The notes below the pieces were generated by a model. The model was not told the DNA's origin, did not search any database, and saw only the letters and a program-made list of their open reading frames with translations. Both the position numbers and the translations under genes were made by a program. From Eretmocerus hayati (lineage: Eukaryota; Arthropoda; Insecta; Hymenoptera; Aphelinidae): 64,000 bases of DNA. Below, piece after piece: positions 22,612-34,940 of the stretch. Numbering within the stretch: the stretch's first letter is position 1; each line of letters opens with the position of its first letter. The stretch covers positions 114,454,246-114,518,245 of the forward strand of contig CM056742.1 in assembly GCA_029851415.1 (NCBI GenBank), in the 5' to 3' direction.

Positions 22612-22993
22612 TACCCATAGACATATAAGACATAGACTGCTAATGCCGTGCTCCGGCCGTGGTACAGTGAACGAGAGAGACAGACTGCTCTAAGGGTCGC
22701 CTCTCTGTCTCTCTCGTCGCTTCTGATTGGTCGCCGCTACTCCCCGCCACGGCTGCCCGGCAACCGTAAGCAAACAATATATAGCTCATCATTGCCGCTC
22801 GCAGCCGTGTAAAAATGAATAAAACTAAATCAACATGTACAAAGGGGAGGAATTTCGCATGATCCTCGCCTGATTACATTACTATCATGCTCTAATTACT
22901 CATCTGCAACTCATCATTTTTCCTGACTATTAAAACCTAAGCCCCGGAGGGGCCAGCACTTTATGAACAACTTTGAGTGTGAACTGTGCAGAA

Positions 22994-23073
22994 GCTCACG
23001 GTGGCCGAGCGGACTAAGCGCCAGGCGTACACTTTTTGCTGCGCACGGCCCGGGTTCGCGTCCCACTCGCGGA
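22994..23073 (+). ncRNA. tRNA-like (Leu/Ser-type) module, pseudo-tRNA
   Basis: TGGCCGAGCGG is an exact class-II tRNA A-box, and GGGTTCGCGTCCC is a near-consensus B-box about 60 bp on. The length suits a long-variable-arm tRNA. The T-stem and anticodon stem do not pair properly, so it is probably a Pol III promoter-bearing tRNA derivative and not a tRNA gene. It is mirrored at 24019-24098. Confidence 0.5.
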
Positions 23074-24018
23074 AATTCTTTTGGTCCGTCTGCATTTTTT
23101 TATTCGTTTTTTTTTCCATTTAATTGAACGCATTGCTATATCTAAGGGAATTTCGACTTGAAATTCTTTACTGAGAATCATTCGTGTTGATTACAGATGA
23201 GAAACGAATCGGCAAATAGGGTCACATTTAGATGGAGCTCATCTCAACCGGAATTCCTTTCATTATTTTGAGCCGATCTTCGTGTCATATCTTTGTCGTT
23301 ATTTGAGTTACTTATGGAGTATATTCGTATTTTCTTTTTCGTGCACTTTTTCTCTACAGAAAATAATATAACTCTACAATGAATAAGGTTCGAAAAATAA
23401 TGTCTTAAATACTTTTTCTTTTCTTGTACCATATAAGAGGAAGTGTACTTAGAAATTCGGTATTTTCATTTCCCAATGTCCAGAAACAATTTGAAAAGTT
23501 CAAATGGAATTCAAGCGATACGGAGATATTTTCTTCAACTCGAAACACATCACGTTTTCCCGCATGACAAGATCTTTGAAGTATTTTTAAAGAGCCATGT
23601 ACTTTTTACCCGAAAAAGGATCTATATTGAGACCAAAGAGAAATTTTGCAATAATCTTCCGTTTTGTATAATAAATCTCAATTTCAATGTTCTTGAGTTT
23701 ATAATATTGGGATGGCTTCAGATTTCAAGCAGGCAACATCTCTGAAAGTGCACAAAAAAGAAATACGAGTATACTCCATAAGTAACTCAAATGACGACAA
23801 AGATTTGACACGAAGATCGGTTCAAAATGAAAGAAATTCCGGTTAAGATGATGAGCTTTATCTAAATATGACCCTATTTGCCGATTCGTTTCTCATCTGT
23901 AATCAACACGAATGATTCTCAGTAAAAAATTTCAAGCCCCAATTCCCTTAGATATAGCAATGCGTTCAATTAAATGGAAAAAGAACGAATAAAAAAATGC
24001 AGACGAACCAAAAAAATT

Positions 24019-24098
24019 TCCGCGAGTGGGACGCGAACCCAGGCCGTGAGCAGCAAAAAGTGTACGCCTGGCGCTTAGTCCGCTCGGCCACCGTGAGC
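24019..24098 (-). ncRNA. tRNA-like module, mirror copy in the right arm
   Basis: This is the inverted partner of 22994-23073, with the complement of TGGCCGAGCGG near 24085 and of the B-box near 24030. It differs by only a few bases from the left copy, so the two arms diverged little. The two Pol III-type promoters point towards each other across the element centre. Confidence 0.5.
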
Positions 24099-24454
24099 TT
24101 CACACTAAAAGTTGTTCATAAAGTGCTGGCCCCTCCGGAGCTTAGGTTTTAATTGTCAGGAAAAATGATGAGTTGCAGATGAGTAATTAGAGCATGATAG
24201 TAATGTAATCAGGCGAGGATCATGCGAAATTCCTCCCCTTTGTACATGTTGATTCAGTTTTATTAATTTTTACACGGCTGCGAGCGGCAATGATGAGCTA
24301 TATATTGTTTGCTTACGGTTGCCGGGCAGTCGTGGCGGGGAGTAGCGGCGACCAATCAGAAGCGACGAAAGAGACAGAGAGCAGTCTGTCTCTCTCGTTC
24401 ACTGTACCACGGCCGGAGCACGGCATTAGCAGTCTATGTCTTATATGTCTATGG

Positions 24455-26863
24455 AATAATCAAACTTTTTATGTGAGGTGTATTTTCAAGGTCCATGGTC
24501 ACGGTGCACGGTGACCGCATCGCCTTAATCCATATCTTTGGCTCATATCAAATGTAACAGCAGGCGCTCCTCAAGTACTGCACTCATATTTTGCAGCGAT
24601 TTGAAGAAATGAGTCTGATTGAACTGGAAGATATTCATCATGAATCTGCGTATTTTTTGACTCTCTTCTGTTATTGTTATGGAGGAGCAATAAATTCCTA
24701 CTAGTTGCACCACTACATTGGCTTGTTTTCGAATCGCGATTTCGATTTTTGATTACAATCTTGCTCAAAACTTTCTCGATATCCGTTAAGTTGTCCCTCC
24801 ATATATCTTCAAGGGTATTTCGATTTCTTGTATTTGCTCGGTTATTGTTCTTATGAACTAATTTTCGAATATTTCTCTCCCTACTTTTACTTCTCTCAGA
24901 ACATCGCTCATAGTTTTAGCTCACGGCACTCAGATGATAAATTGTGCACGGTAACAAAATATTCGTGATAGTAAAGCAGACAAAAGATATATCACGTACT
25001 AATTACACTACATTATGATGACTGGTCGAATTCCAGGGCGCACCCGCCATAAACATCTTAGGGTTGGTCTGTGTTTGATACTACATTTGAGTTTCTCGTT
25101 CACCTTAACGTAACATTATCAGATATAGGATTATCATGAAGGGTCCTGGAATGAGAGGCCCCTTCAAATTGTGCCGTATGCTATTTTCGCGGAAATTGAC
25201 GTTTTTGCCTTTACATTCCAATCAGAGATCACACTCTTCCAATCGAAATGCTGCTGGCAGCGATATCGTAACAGTGAATGTATAGGTTGATATGTCAAAT
25301 GAAGAATGTATTCCAACAATGAAAAAAAATTCATTTTCCGACCCAAAACAACCATGGTTGTTTTGGGCAGAGACATACCTTAATTTTTTAATCGCATTCT
25401 ACGAAAATTGTGATAGCAGTGCAATTGACCAGCTTCTGCAATTGGAAGATAAAATTGAGTTATTGATGGATATGCTCTCTTCTACCATGTTTTGCCTATT
25501 ATAAACCATCCTTAGATATATGTGACGCTTATAAAAGGCAGAACAGGGCATGTACAGGGTTCTTTGTGATTAATCAGAGCAACAATATTTGTTGTGCTTT
25601 ACCTAAGGATGATCTCATTCCTTGACAGATATGTCAAACGCAGATCATCTGCTTTCTTGTGCGAGTTGATCTGATTTTTCTCAACCATAAATGGATCGCA
25701 AGAGTCTGGGAAGTAGGTTGTGATGCCGGTAAAAATGGCGCGCGCTGGAACCTATGGCCTCCTGATACTGTTGCAATTGGCGCGATTTAGTGCAGGTCGT
25801 TAAATTGCATTTCGTATGATAAATAGGCACTTGGGCTCGAAAGTTGACGCATTTTATCGGTGTTCTACAAGGTTAAGACATATCTTTGAGAATATGTTGT
25901 TTGAGCTTCAGATTGTCGTCGTGAGACAACTGAGAATCACAAAATTGTACTCGCATTGAATTGCGGGCCAGGCCACCACCTTCTCTTAATATGAGCTAGA
26001 TCGGCCGGATACTTATAATAGATGTTGGAGGAGAATCGTGGCTTTTTGCGAGGGACGAAGGCGAGAACCGAGCAGATGGAGGCACAGAGACGCATCGAAA
26101 GAGCGAGCAAGAGCGCCATTGAAAAGAGTTACTCTGGGAAGGGAGTTGCAGACAAGATTAATGTACCGAGGGCATTGGGAGTTATAACTAATGGTTGAAC
26201 GTCCGCGCTCGCAAATGACGGCAAATGTGACGACAACGTCGCGCACCACAAATTATACCTGAATGCACGCAGCTATCAAAAAGCACCCGAAAGTCCATAG
26301 TCTTCTGTTAGATGATGGATGGGCTTGACGCTCGGCTTTGTTTGACGGATCATACGAACGCAGCGAGATCAAAGACTCTTCATTACCTCATCTCGCTTCA
26401 AAAGGAAAAGAGATCCAGAGAAGCCGTACTGATTCTTATTCCCCCGCCACGGTGGTGAACGTCTTCATTTGCGTGGATCATCAGTGACACCGAGATACAA
26501 GTGCCCTGCTCAAATAAAAGCGTTTAATAAAAACGAGTTTTAGACATCGCTTTGACCGATATTTTGTAATTATTGAGTTAAAAAACCAATAGATCAAAAA
26601 TACTCTGTGCATACGATCTCATCTTCGATTTGAATCGCTTCCAATTGAATTATGTCTGAAATCACACAATTAGTCTCCGAGATAGTCTCTCTAATACAGC
26701 ACGTATTAGGAATGTTCAAGAAAAAAAACCGTAGAGTGTTGCACGGGGCATTCGCGAATTTATGTACGCATTGTTACAAACGACCGTGAAAAAGTTCCGC
26801 GCGCTGACCGCGATCGAAACGATTTGAAACGTTTCTGATGCCACCGCGCGCATAGGAAAGCAT
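24455..26863. other. No gene recognised; contains a 26-bp perfect palindrome
   Basis: The sequence looks low-repeat. CCCAAAACAACC and GGTTGTTTTGGG form a perfect 26-bp palindrome around ATG at 25342-25367. A 70-codon frame, 25292-25504, runs across it and is unrecognised. GGTCACGGTGCACGGTGACC at about 24494 is a second short dyad. I found no TIR pair that would frame an element. Confidence 0.4.
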
Positions 26864-27112
26864 ATGATATCATATGTGCATGCATTCCTTGTGACTGTCC
26901 TCTTACTACTTGCGACGATGCATCAGGTTTTGACAAGTTTGGCAGGGGGCGGGGCGACCACGGGGAATCGCGGTGTACAGCCAATCCATCCCAGATTCAA
27001 CGTAGAGAGGGTAGAGACCCTACTTTATCGCTCACACGGACACAAGTTTCGTCACCAACACAAGCCACCGTACAAGATTTTTCTAGGAAAAACGCCGAAA
27101 ATGGCGGAGTAG
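26864..27112 (+). CDS. Candidate small secreted protein, 82 aa
   Basis: A single open frame of 82 codons starts with a strongly hydrophobic leader (YVHAFLVTVLLLLATMHQVL), typical of a signal peptide or signal anchor. A basic, His/Lys/Arg-rich mature part follows, including HKFRHQHKPPYKIFLGKTP. It has an even pair of cysteine-free halves, no repeat and no known family that I recognise. A small secreted peptide precursor is possible. Against it: the frame is short, no promoter or intron structure was seen, and it may be chance. Confidence 0.3.
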   Translation: MISYVHAFLVTVLLLLATMHQVLTSLAGGGATTGNRGVQPIHPRFNVERVETLLYRSHGHKFRHQHKPPYKIFLGKTPKMAE

Positions 27113-28551
27113 GGTGAAAAATGGGTGGTCCGAGCGTCGAGTGGGGAGACGTGGAAGTAGAATAAAAGCGATGAAAAATAAAAAGGACTGTGTATTCATG
27201 GCAAGTTGTCGAGGCGCATGCGTGTGCACTGGACGAGAATTATCAATGATGATCTTTGGTCATGTACATACGTATTACGTAAGGGGAAAAATCAATTGGT
27301 TATATCCGAAAGATCTCAAATGTTGCGACGTCCTTGCAGGGGCCGGAGCCAACTTTAACTCTCTCCGCCTAAAACAGTGAGACACTCACTGGTCTCTGGA
27401 GGCTGATTTTACAAACACAGTGATGTAGATTGCAAGGTCCTCCGGAGGAGTGTCATGAGTTAAAGACGCGTTTTCGAGTTTTTGAGATTTTTTTGCGCAC
27501 TCAAACAGCTCTAGGAGGCCCCAAAAGTAAAAATAATGGCCGAAAATTTTTTGCAGGTAGTTCATTACTATGCAAATCGAAAAAAATAAATAAATACAAA
27601 GAATCAAAATAATCGTCAACTCGATCGTCAAGAAAGTTATGGGCCAAGCCGTGATTTTTTAGCATTTCAGCTTTCAGATGTCCAAAAAACAACTCAGAGA
27701 GGTATTACTAGTAGTCAATCGATAGGTTCTGAAGTCACCTTTCGAATGCTTTTTGGGAAATCCAAATTGGTCGAGGCAATCAAAAGTTAAGAATAAAATA
27801 CGGTAGGACAGTCTCAATCTTGGATTTTTCGGTAAAATCACCATTGTAGGCCTATCTGGGACAAAAACATTTTCTTAGACCTCAGAACTGTGGGGAATAC
27901 CATATTTTGGTGCCACAAACCGAAAAGAGATGGTATGGGAATTTTGAAAAAGATGGTTGCAGAAACCGTTGGAATTTGACGTGGACGTACTACTACTGCT
28001 TATATAGTCACTACGCGTCTTTATGCAGCACTGACTAATTAGTGAAACCCGGCGTATCAAGATCATTGAATAATTTGATGTCCCGCGATACCATTCTTGC
28101 GTTGAAACAACATTAATTGTATTTTGTCACGGATGTTAAGCAAATCTAATGAGAAAAGAGTTTTTGTTTGTGTAATCACTGTAAACGGTGCTTAAACGCG
28201 AGATGGCATTGCCTGATTGGTGACTTGCCACGTGATTACTATTGCATGATTGAAGCTCCTAGACAAATGTATACACTTCGGGATATCATGATCGCAGTTT
28301 TGCCAATGCTGACTGACGACTAAAACAGCAATGACGCTAGGTTTTGTCCATGAAACGTCTGTAAACAGAGTTCAAAGTTGCGCCGGTTTGCTGGCACGAT
28401 CAGAGCATATGCACTGCAAGCGGCGGGGAGAGAATCAGGAATGAATATATCGTGCCAACCCTTATCGAAGAACAACATATCCAAATATATCGACAATCAA
28501 TGCGAAATATCTATCTCAGATCGACGAAAATCGCACTAAAACGGACTAAAA
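27113..28551. repeat. Dispersed repeat copy (27385-28065) and unannotated flanks
   Basis: 27385-28065 is collinear in direct orientation with 41345-41990. Shared words include GGTTGCAAGGTC/TTGCAAGGTCC, GCGTTTTTCGAG/GCGTTTTCGAG, AAAATACGGTAG and GGTTGCAGAAAC. A third partial copy of the tail occurs at 57335-57425. The similarity is diverged and the family is non-coding here. The rest of the interval shows nothing I can name. Confidence 0.5.
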
Positions 28552-29378
28552 GGCCAGTAATTCTAGACTTCGAACTGTGCATGAATGCTATAGGACGGTT
28601 CTAATTTTTTTTTCAATGCGGAATACTTAGAGAATACCACCCCCCCCCCCATAAAATAGAACAACCCCCGGGGTGAGCAAAAAATTACAACAACAAAATA
28701 GTGCGAAATATTGTACTTTTTTCTGTTATTTTGCATCCCGGGGAGTTGTTATGATATTTGGATCGTTCCTTATAGTACTATGTTGTAGGCAATGGAATTC
28801 TCTGAATTAAAAAAAAACCATCTTAAAATTCTTTACGTAACTCGAGATAATTAGCAATAAGGCTGTAAAATGTCAAAAATTGAATTTATTTTTCATTTTG
28901 AGGAGAGCCAATGGATCGATGTATACTCGCTGGAGAAGTAGCCCTTATAGACTACTATATGAAAGAAGAAATCAGAGCAATCCGCCGAGAAACATTGACG
29001 CTATTCTAATTGTTTATCCCAAATTGTTGTTTTTTGCAATAGTTGTGAAAATTTCCAAGTGCACTAAGGTTGTCGCAGAAAATCAGAGAGCTCCCTGAGA
29101 CCCTCAACTATGAGATGCAATCATAAAACCGGTCACTTTGTCACAAAAAATCGTCTCTGGAGCCAATTGTTCATAGAAACCGGGAATTCTCGATTTTATT
29201 TTGCTCACAGTTCTGCGTTTAATGGATATATTTGGAAATTTGTTCTTGTATCTTGTAGTGCAAATTTTGCTCTAAACTTTGAAAAAAAGTACATCACTCT
29301 ACGACCTTTTAGGCCGGAGATACGGGATTTTTTTTTAATCGATATTCAATGAACAGTTGAACATTGAGGGCCGAAATT

Positions 29379-31189
29379 TGCCAGAAATGGATTTGAACGG
29401 CCATTTTGTGTATATATACCCTGTTAGAAATTGTGAGCATTTTTTGGCCAAAAACTGTCCGAGTCTAACCTAATTGCGTTGTTACTATATCTGTATATTG
29501 CATGGGTGGCCAAAAAATTGGTCATATTTCTACGGGCAAGGTACCGTCAAAATAAGAGGTTTTGATCAAATTTTTCCCGTGTATCAACTAATTAATGTTC
29601 CTCACAGAAGCAGTATGAATCTGTTGAACGTGGATGATCGGTAAGGAAAAGCTCCTCGAAAAATTTGAAAATTGTAAAAATTTTTCCAAAAAAAATTCTA
29701 TTGGGAAGCGCATAATCACCAAAAAAATAAGCACAGGGAATACCATATCACCTTTCATCCTGGAAAATCCGGGAATCGGGAAATATTCCTAAATTTCACC
29801 CCAACGATTCATAAGACTGTTAACAATCTTTTTTATGGCGTCTCGTTGCCGTCAAGGGTCGACGAGGATCTTCTCCGCGAAAATTGCGTGTGCCCCATTG
29901 TTACACTGGCGAAATCCACGTCGTGAGTCTGCGAATCTGTACTATGTCATCTTCACCGCCGCCGAGAATTCTCGTCGATAATCGTTCTGTAGTAGGTATT
30001 TTACCTGCTCTCCTCGAAGAGTTGAATTTAGTAAGTTCTAGTTCGCGAATCAATGTTGAAAAATAGATCTGAGGATCAACTAGAAATTCAACTGAAGAGT
30101 TTTGAAATCGTTCGACCCATTCGTTCATTCGTTCGACATTCATTCATTTTGAAGGGACTCGTTTATTGAACTTGTTACAAGAGCGCAACTAGCGCGTACA
30201 ACGAGCAAGGTCCGTCTGTGCGCAAACCGCAGGCGGTTACACATCCTTGCTCCTTCCATAGATTCTCCTGCAGCAGAGGGAAAGATCTCGATGGGGATGA
30301 GGTTTGGAGGGGTTTTGTGATAACGCCCGTACATGAATTTGACCCCTCTTGGGCTGTGCATTATTTCACATTCTCCTCCACTGGTGACGAATCAGAAGAG
30401 TTAAAGTAATCGCTCCTCCCCTTTAGATCACATTCTTTTTCACCATCACGCTCATAATCAGATCAAAACAATTTAGAGATTTACGTACAGCGCCAACGAT
30501 ATACTTTCTTGGATCTCGGTTTTGAAAGGTAATACAATATCGGTTTAGCCTTCGGTTGGACTTTGGATATTGGATCTCAATTTCTCGGAACGTGCATATT
30601 GATTATATTATCGCATTCTTCTGATACACTAAACTCTACGGTGACCATTTGAATTGAAAGAAGGTATCATGTGAGAGATTCTTGACTCCCTTCATGTGGA
30701 TGTCGGCTTTTCATACGCTATTTCGATGAATTTCAGGATTTATCAAACATCATTTGAAATTGACCGCTTCGTGAGAATGCGCCACGCTACACCTCCCTCC
30801 TTGCGACGAAAATCATTTCATTAATATTCATCATTACTATTGCGCGATTGCTGAGTGTGTGACTATATTTTTCTGTTGTTTGCTATTTCCAGCTGTTGTA
30901 ACTGAGAAAACTGACGAATCTGAATGACTCTTCTTGATTGTTGTTGTGTTCTACATTCTTCATCGCAGTCAGACGGTGGCGTGGTACATTTCCATTTCCA
31001 GGTTTCAATCCTAATTTACTGGTCTTAATCCTATATTTATGTGCTATACGGTGAGTCTCAGATGATACATTACTTTATGCTATAATCTACACCTACTGAT
31101 TACTCTCTAACTGGTACATTTCATGATTCTGGAAGTGGTTCTAACCGAATATTTACTAGTTTGAGTTCATTTACATGAACAATTTTTAA
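29379..31189. other. Loop sequence downstream of the minus-strand Gypsy relic; possible LTR material
   Basis: Nothing coding is recognised. On the minus strand, the stretch near 30,190-30,150 reads GTAACAAGTTCAATAAACG, an AATAAA-containing segment such as occurs in LTR R regions. A second copy needed to prove an LTR was not found. Short frames near 29901-30409 are unrecognised. Confidence 0.35.
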
Positions 31190-32068
31190 TTATTGCTCGC
31201 CCAAGGCTATCACTACATTTGGATATGGAAGTACTTCAATTATCTCAAAGGGGCCATCCCGATCATTATCAATTTTAGACTTCTTGGGTTCTTTCAACAA
31301 GTAAACTAGATCATGAAGTTTGAATTCTCTTGGCGAGATGTTATTGTCATAGAAGTATTCAACTTTCTTCTTGTAATGCTCCAGGTTTTCAATTGCTGTG
31401 GCTTGAGTTGTCGTGATACGAGCAAAGAGTTCATCAAAGTGGTCATTGAAGGTGCGACTAACTTGTTCGTTAGCAAACTCTGATGGGATGATTGCTTTCC
31501 TACCATAGACTAACTCATGCGGTGTGAAATTTGTGGACTCTCTTACTGAAGTATTATATGGAAACAGAGCAAACCTAATCCAAGAATCCCAATCTCTGAT
31601 TTGAATGTAATGTTTCAAATATTCTACAAAAACTCTGTGTGCTCTTTCTAGGCTCCCGAGGGACTCAGGATGGTACGCAGTTGAATTTATATGCTGCATT
31701 TTTAAGATTTCACAGAAGGCTTGAAAGACATTGCTCACGAAGTTGGATCCCATATCAGTATGAATAACTTTTGGGCATCCATGTCGAGAGATGAAGTGTT
31801 CTGCTATGGCGAAGGCTACTGTGATTGCATCTATTCTAGGTAATGGAACTGCTTCAGAATATTTATTCAAATTGCATTGTATAGTCAATACGTATCTATT
31901 TCCTCTCTCAGTGATAGGGAGAGGACCAACAATGTCAATTTGAATTTTGTCAAACGCTGCTCTTGGAGTGTCTGTGATTTTCATTGGGACTTTTGTTTTG
32001 GGATTTGTGACTTTGAATCTTTGACAGCTTGGGCAGGTTCGTACAAAGTTTTTAACGTCCTCTTGCAT
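31190..32068 (-). pseudogene. Gypsy integrase, open but part of a broken pol
   Basis: A 292-codon open stretch on the minus strand holds most of a Ty3/Gypsy integrase. It has the CPSC half of the zinc motif (TCPSCQRF), and the DDE core with Asp in QIDIVGPLP, Asp in IHTDMGSNF and Glu in SLGSLERAHR. The C-terminal segment has FELHDLVYLL-like KLHDLVYLLKEPKK and DGPFEIIEVLPYP. The catalytic triad looks intact, but the upstream pol frame is broken and there is no start of its own. It resembles the mdg3/Micropia-type branch more than the K02A2.6-type relic at 2.8-7.3 kb. Confidence 0.85.
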
Positions 32069-32604
32069 CCCTGGCTAGTAAAATGTCTCTCTTCACCTTT
32101 TATACAGTTAATCCACCCCAGAATAGTCTCCAACAACAGAATCATGGTATTCCTGGATTATCTCATGTCTCATCAATTCTTCTGAAACTTGAATTTCTCC
32201 AGTGCAAATAGTAATGATGAAGATGCACCATGATGCAATATTGTTTCCAGTAAATGCTCGATTAGTGACCAATCAACTGACTCTAAATTGTTCTCAACTT
32301 TTGATATTTTAAAGCTTCTCAATTTTAAGAAATCAATCAAATGTTTCAGATTTTCCAAAGTACTTTTAATGTTATCTAAGGTCACCTCGTCGCTCTCAGA
32401 ATCTTTCACAAATAAATGAAAGATGTGACTGTTATCGAGCGCCGAGTCGTTAGTTTTTGGCAAGGTGGTAGCTTCTCCTACCAACGTTTCCGGATTTTTC
32501 ATGTTATCCTTCTGAAATTTCCTATGTTTGAATAGCTTTTCACCAACAGGTGACGTGATTTTACAATCAAGTGAAGCAAAATGGATCAAATTGTCTTTTC
32601 TCAT
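32069..32604 (-). pseudogene. Gypsy pol linker between RNase H and integrase
   Basis: A 143-codon open stretch at 32173-32604 (NLIHFASLDCKITSPVGEKL, later KSTLENLKHLIDFLKLRSFK) followed by a broken run RHEIIQEYHDSVVGDYSG near 32160-32110. This corresponds to the region between RNase H and the integrase zinc motif in this Gypsy branch. Stops interrupt it just before the integrase block. Confidence 0.65.
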
Positions 32605-33204
32605 TTACAACTCATCTCGGCTTTACTTCAGTGTTGGCGTGGTTATGTGATATACTTTGCTTGATAGTATTAATTTTTCCCAGGTACTCCGGTCCCCGCG
32701 TTATCAGACGGTTTTGGCCGGGCCCGAGGGTCGACTTCGCACTCGTCACGCTGGTCTGATGTTGAACACGCTATTTCAGTCTTAGGAGGGACTGCTTTTC
32801 TCGTGCCCCACCGATAGACGACCGGCTGACGAGGGAGCCCGAGTCACCGGCGCGATAGCCGATCAGTGGAGCATTTTCTCGACATTTGTTTACTGCCCTC
32901 GTAGCCTGCGGTCTGGTGGCTGGACGAGCGTTCTCAACTCACCCACTACAACTCGGAGGATTTCCCGTGGTAATACACGTTTTGCAATCCTGGCCCCAAA
33001 AATAGTCATTTCATTGTGAAACTGGTCAAGTTCTGTGTTTCGTCTGTCGCTCGGTCTGGGATGGTCAGGAGATGACTCGTCTGCGCAGTCGAGCATCTCA
33101 TTAACATCCCGCGAGCTATTTTCATCACTGTTTGTTTTTTTTTGTGCTGACGCGTTACTGATTATTACAAATATTGACTGGGTTCCTCGGAAGGCTCCCT
33201 GCAT

Positions 33205-33911
33205 TGGGATTCATTCTCCGGGTTTCGTTCTGAATATCATAGGAGAAGTCTGCGAGCTTCATTCTCCAGCGCACTAATTTTGAATCGGGATCTTAGGCGT
33301 TGTGTAGATAGACAAGAGGACGATGGTCTGTGACTAACGTGAATCTGTAGCCATACGAATAATGTCTGAAACGCTGTACCGCAAAGATAATTGACGCTAA
33401 TTCTTTCCCTGTTGTTGATAGATGGAGTTCGCTGTCTGATAATGTACGTGAGGCGTACGAGGTTGGCTTATCTTGCCCGATAAGGCCCTGACTGAGTACG
33501 GAACCCAGAGCCACGTTCGAAGCATCACAAGTCACGACAAATGGCTTGGAAAAATCAACAGTGGAACTGTACAGAGTATGATTTTCCTCTCATCAAACGA
33601 TTTCTGTGCTCCAGAATTCCAAAAAAATTTTTCGTCTTCTTTCAAAAGTTGAGTGAGTGGATTTGCAATCTGGGCCATGTTTCTAATGAATTTACGATAG
33701 TATTATGCAAGGTCAAGAAACCGCTTAACATTTTTTTTATTTTTAGGTACCAGGAAATTCCTTGACTGCCTTCAATCCTTCTTCATCCGGACTTACGCCA
33801 TCTCGACTAACTTTATGACCAAGGTATGCTCTTTCTTCTCAAAGGAAATGGCATGTTTCAGGCTGTAATTTTAATCCATACGTTTTCAATAGAACGAGTA
33901 AATTCCTTAAT
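33205..33911 (-). pseudogene. Gypsy RNase H and RT connection, frameshifted
   Basis: Reading on the minus strand, 33911-33541 gives RT-connection pieces in changing frames (LLKTYGLKLQPETCHFLRR, KRFLDLA, NMAQIANPLTQLLKEDEKFF). 33535-33293 is an open RNase H block (VTCDASNVALGSVLSQG, SYASRTLSDSELHLST, YRFTLVTDHRPLVYLHNA). A TAA follows HNA where the family has Lys, then DPDSKLVRWRMKLADF continues. The interval 32605-33204 beyond it is unassigned. Confidence 0.8.
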
Positions 33912-34940
33912 TTAGCATTCGGATGGAGAATTCGCCCAGAGAATGATATCATCCATGAAAATCATAATTTCGATATTTAGCAACCCGGAAAGAATTTTAT
34001 CAAGACATCTTTGCAGAGTTGCTGGACCATTACATAAACCAAAACTTGATCTTTTGAATTGGAAGTTACCTTGAGGTACGCTGGAGGCTGTGAATTCGCG
34101 GGATTCTTCATCTAGCTCTATTTGGTGGAATCCAGAAGATAGGTCCTTTACACTAAAATATTTCGCACCACCTAATTGATCGAGAATATCTGTGATGTTT
34201 GAGAGACGGTACGCATCTTTGACCATTTTGCTGTTTAGATTTCTATAGTCAATGACCATACGATACTTTCGTTCTCCTGACGGAAACGCTTTTCTTGGGA
34301 TGATGAAACATGTTGAGTTCCAAGCGGAAAAGGATGGTTCTATAATATCGTTTCCCAGAAGAGATTTCACTTGATTGTCAATTTCTTTTTTCTGTGTCGG
34401 ATTTATTCGAAACTGTTCAATTTTTATTGGAATGTTGTCAGTTACGATTATTTTATGAGGCCCTGCGTCGGTTAAGCCAAGGTTGTCACCACGAAGATGA
34501 CACTGATGTCGAAACTCGTATATAATGGTTAGCAAAGACTCGACTTCTTCGGTATTTAATTCATTGAGGTCCATCATTTTCGTCAGCATTTCGATTCTGA
34601 CTGAATCGATATTTTCCGTGTCCGAGCAATTTACATTCATGACTCTGTGAATTTCGTCAATTGTATGAGGTGTGAATTTTCCTGTTTTTGCATGATCTTG
34701 ATGCATTATTTTGGCCAATTGTGTTATCCTGGAAGATGCAATTATTTCAGGATTCACACCAGGATCTGTTGTTTTTGCCGTTCTGGGGCGTAGAGGCACA
34801 ATTTCGAACTCTTCTAATTGTAATGGAGGGACTGATAACGCTATCTTCTCTGAAGTCGTATTTATTGCAAAAACCTGCGCAAAACCATCTTTCTGAGTCA
34901 CTAGTGCTTCCCCCAGGTAGACACCGTGACCCGTGTTGAT
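33912..34940 (-). pseudogene. Gypsy reverse transcriptase domain
   Basis: A 329-codon open stretch contains RT motifs in order: a KYRMVIDYRNLN block, DAYRLSNITDILDQLGGAKY, FSVKDLSSGFHQIELDEES, FGLCNGPATLQRCLDKIL and the catalytic IFMDDIILWA (FMDD in place of YxDD). The sequence upstream (about 34940-35098) continues in shifted frames with VPPGSTRVTVS and GVYLGEALVTQ, so the start at 34901 is artificial. Gag and protease are missing, and the pol is broken downstream of 33912. Confidence 0.85.

Larger units (their letters stand above)
22615..24454. mobile_element. 1.84-kb palindromic element with tRNA-like core in each arm
   Basis: The two arms, about 780 bp each, are highly similar inverted copies centred near 23,535. 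They start CCATAGACATATAAGACATA (22615) and end in the complement at 24454. Each arm contains, from outside in, a GAGAGAGACAGACTGC purine tract, an AATATATAGCTC box, a tRNA-like module and an AT-rich inner part with TTCGTGTCATATCTTTGTCG. Only about 300 bp in the middle is unpaired. No transposase was seen, and no clear target duplication. Confidence 0.75.

Noticed and set aside
22994..23073. Functional tRNA gene (Leu or Ser)
   Set aside because: A-box and B-box are good, but the T-stem and anticodon stem fail to pair and the sequence is part of a transposon arm with a mirror copy.
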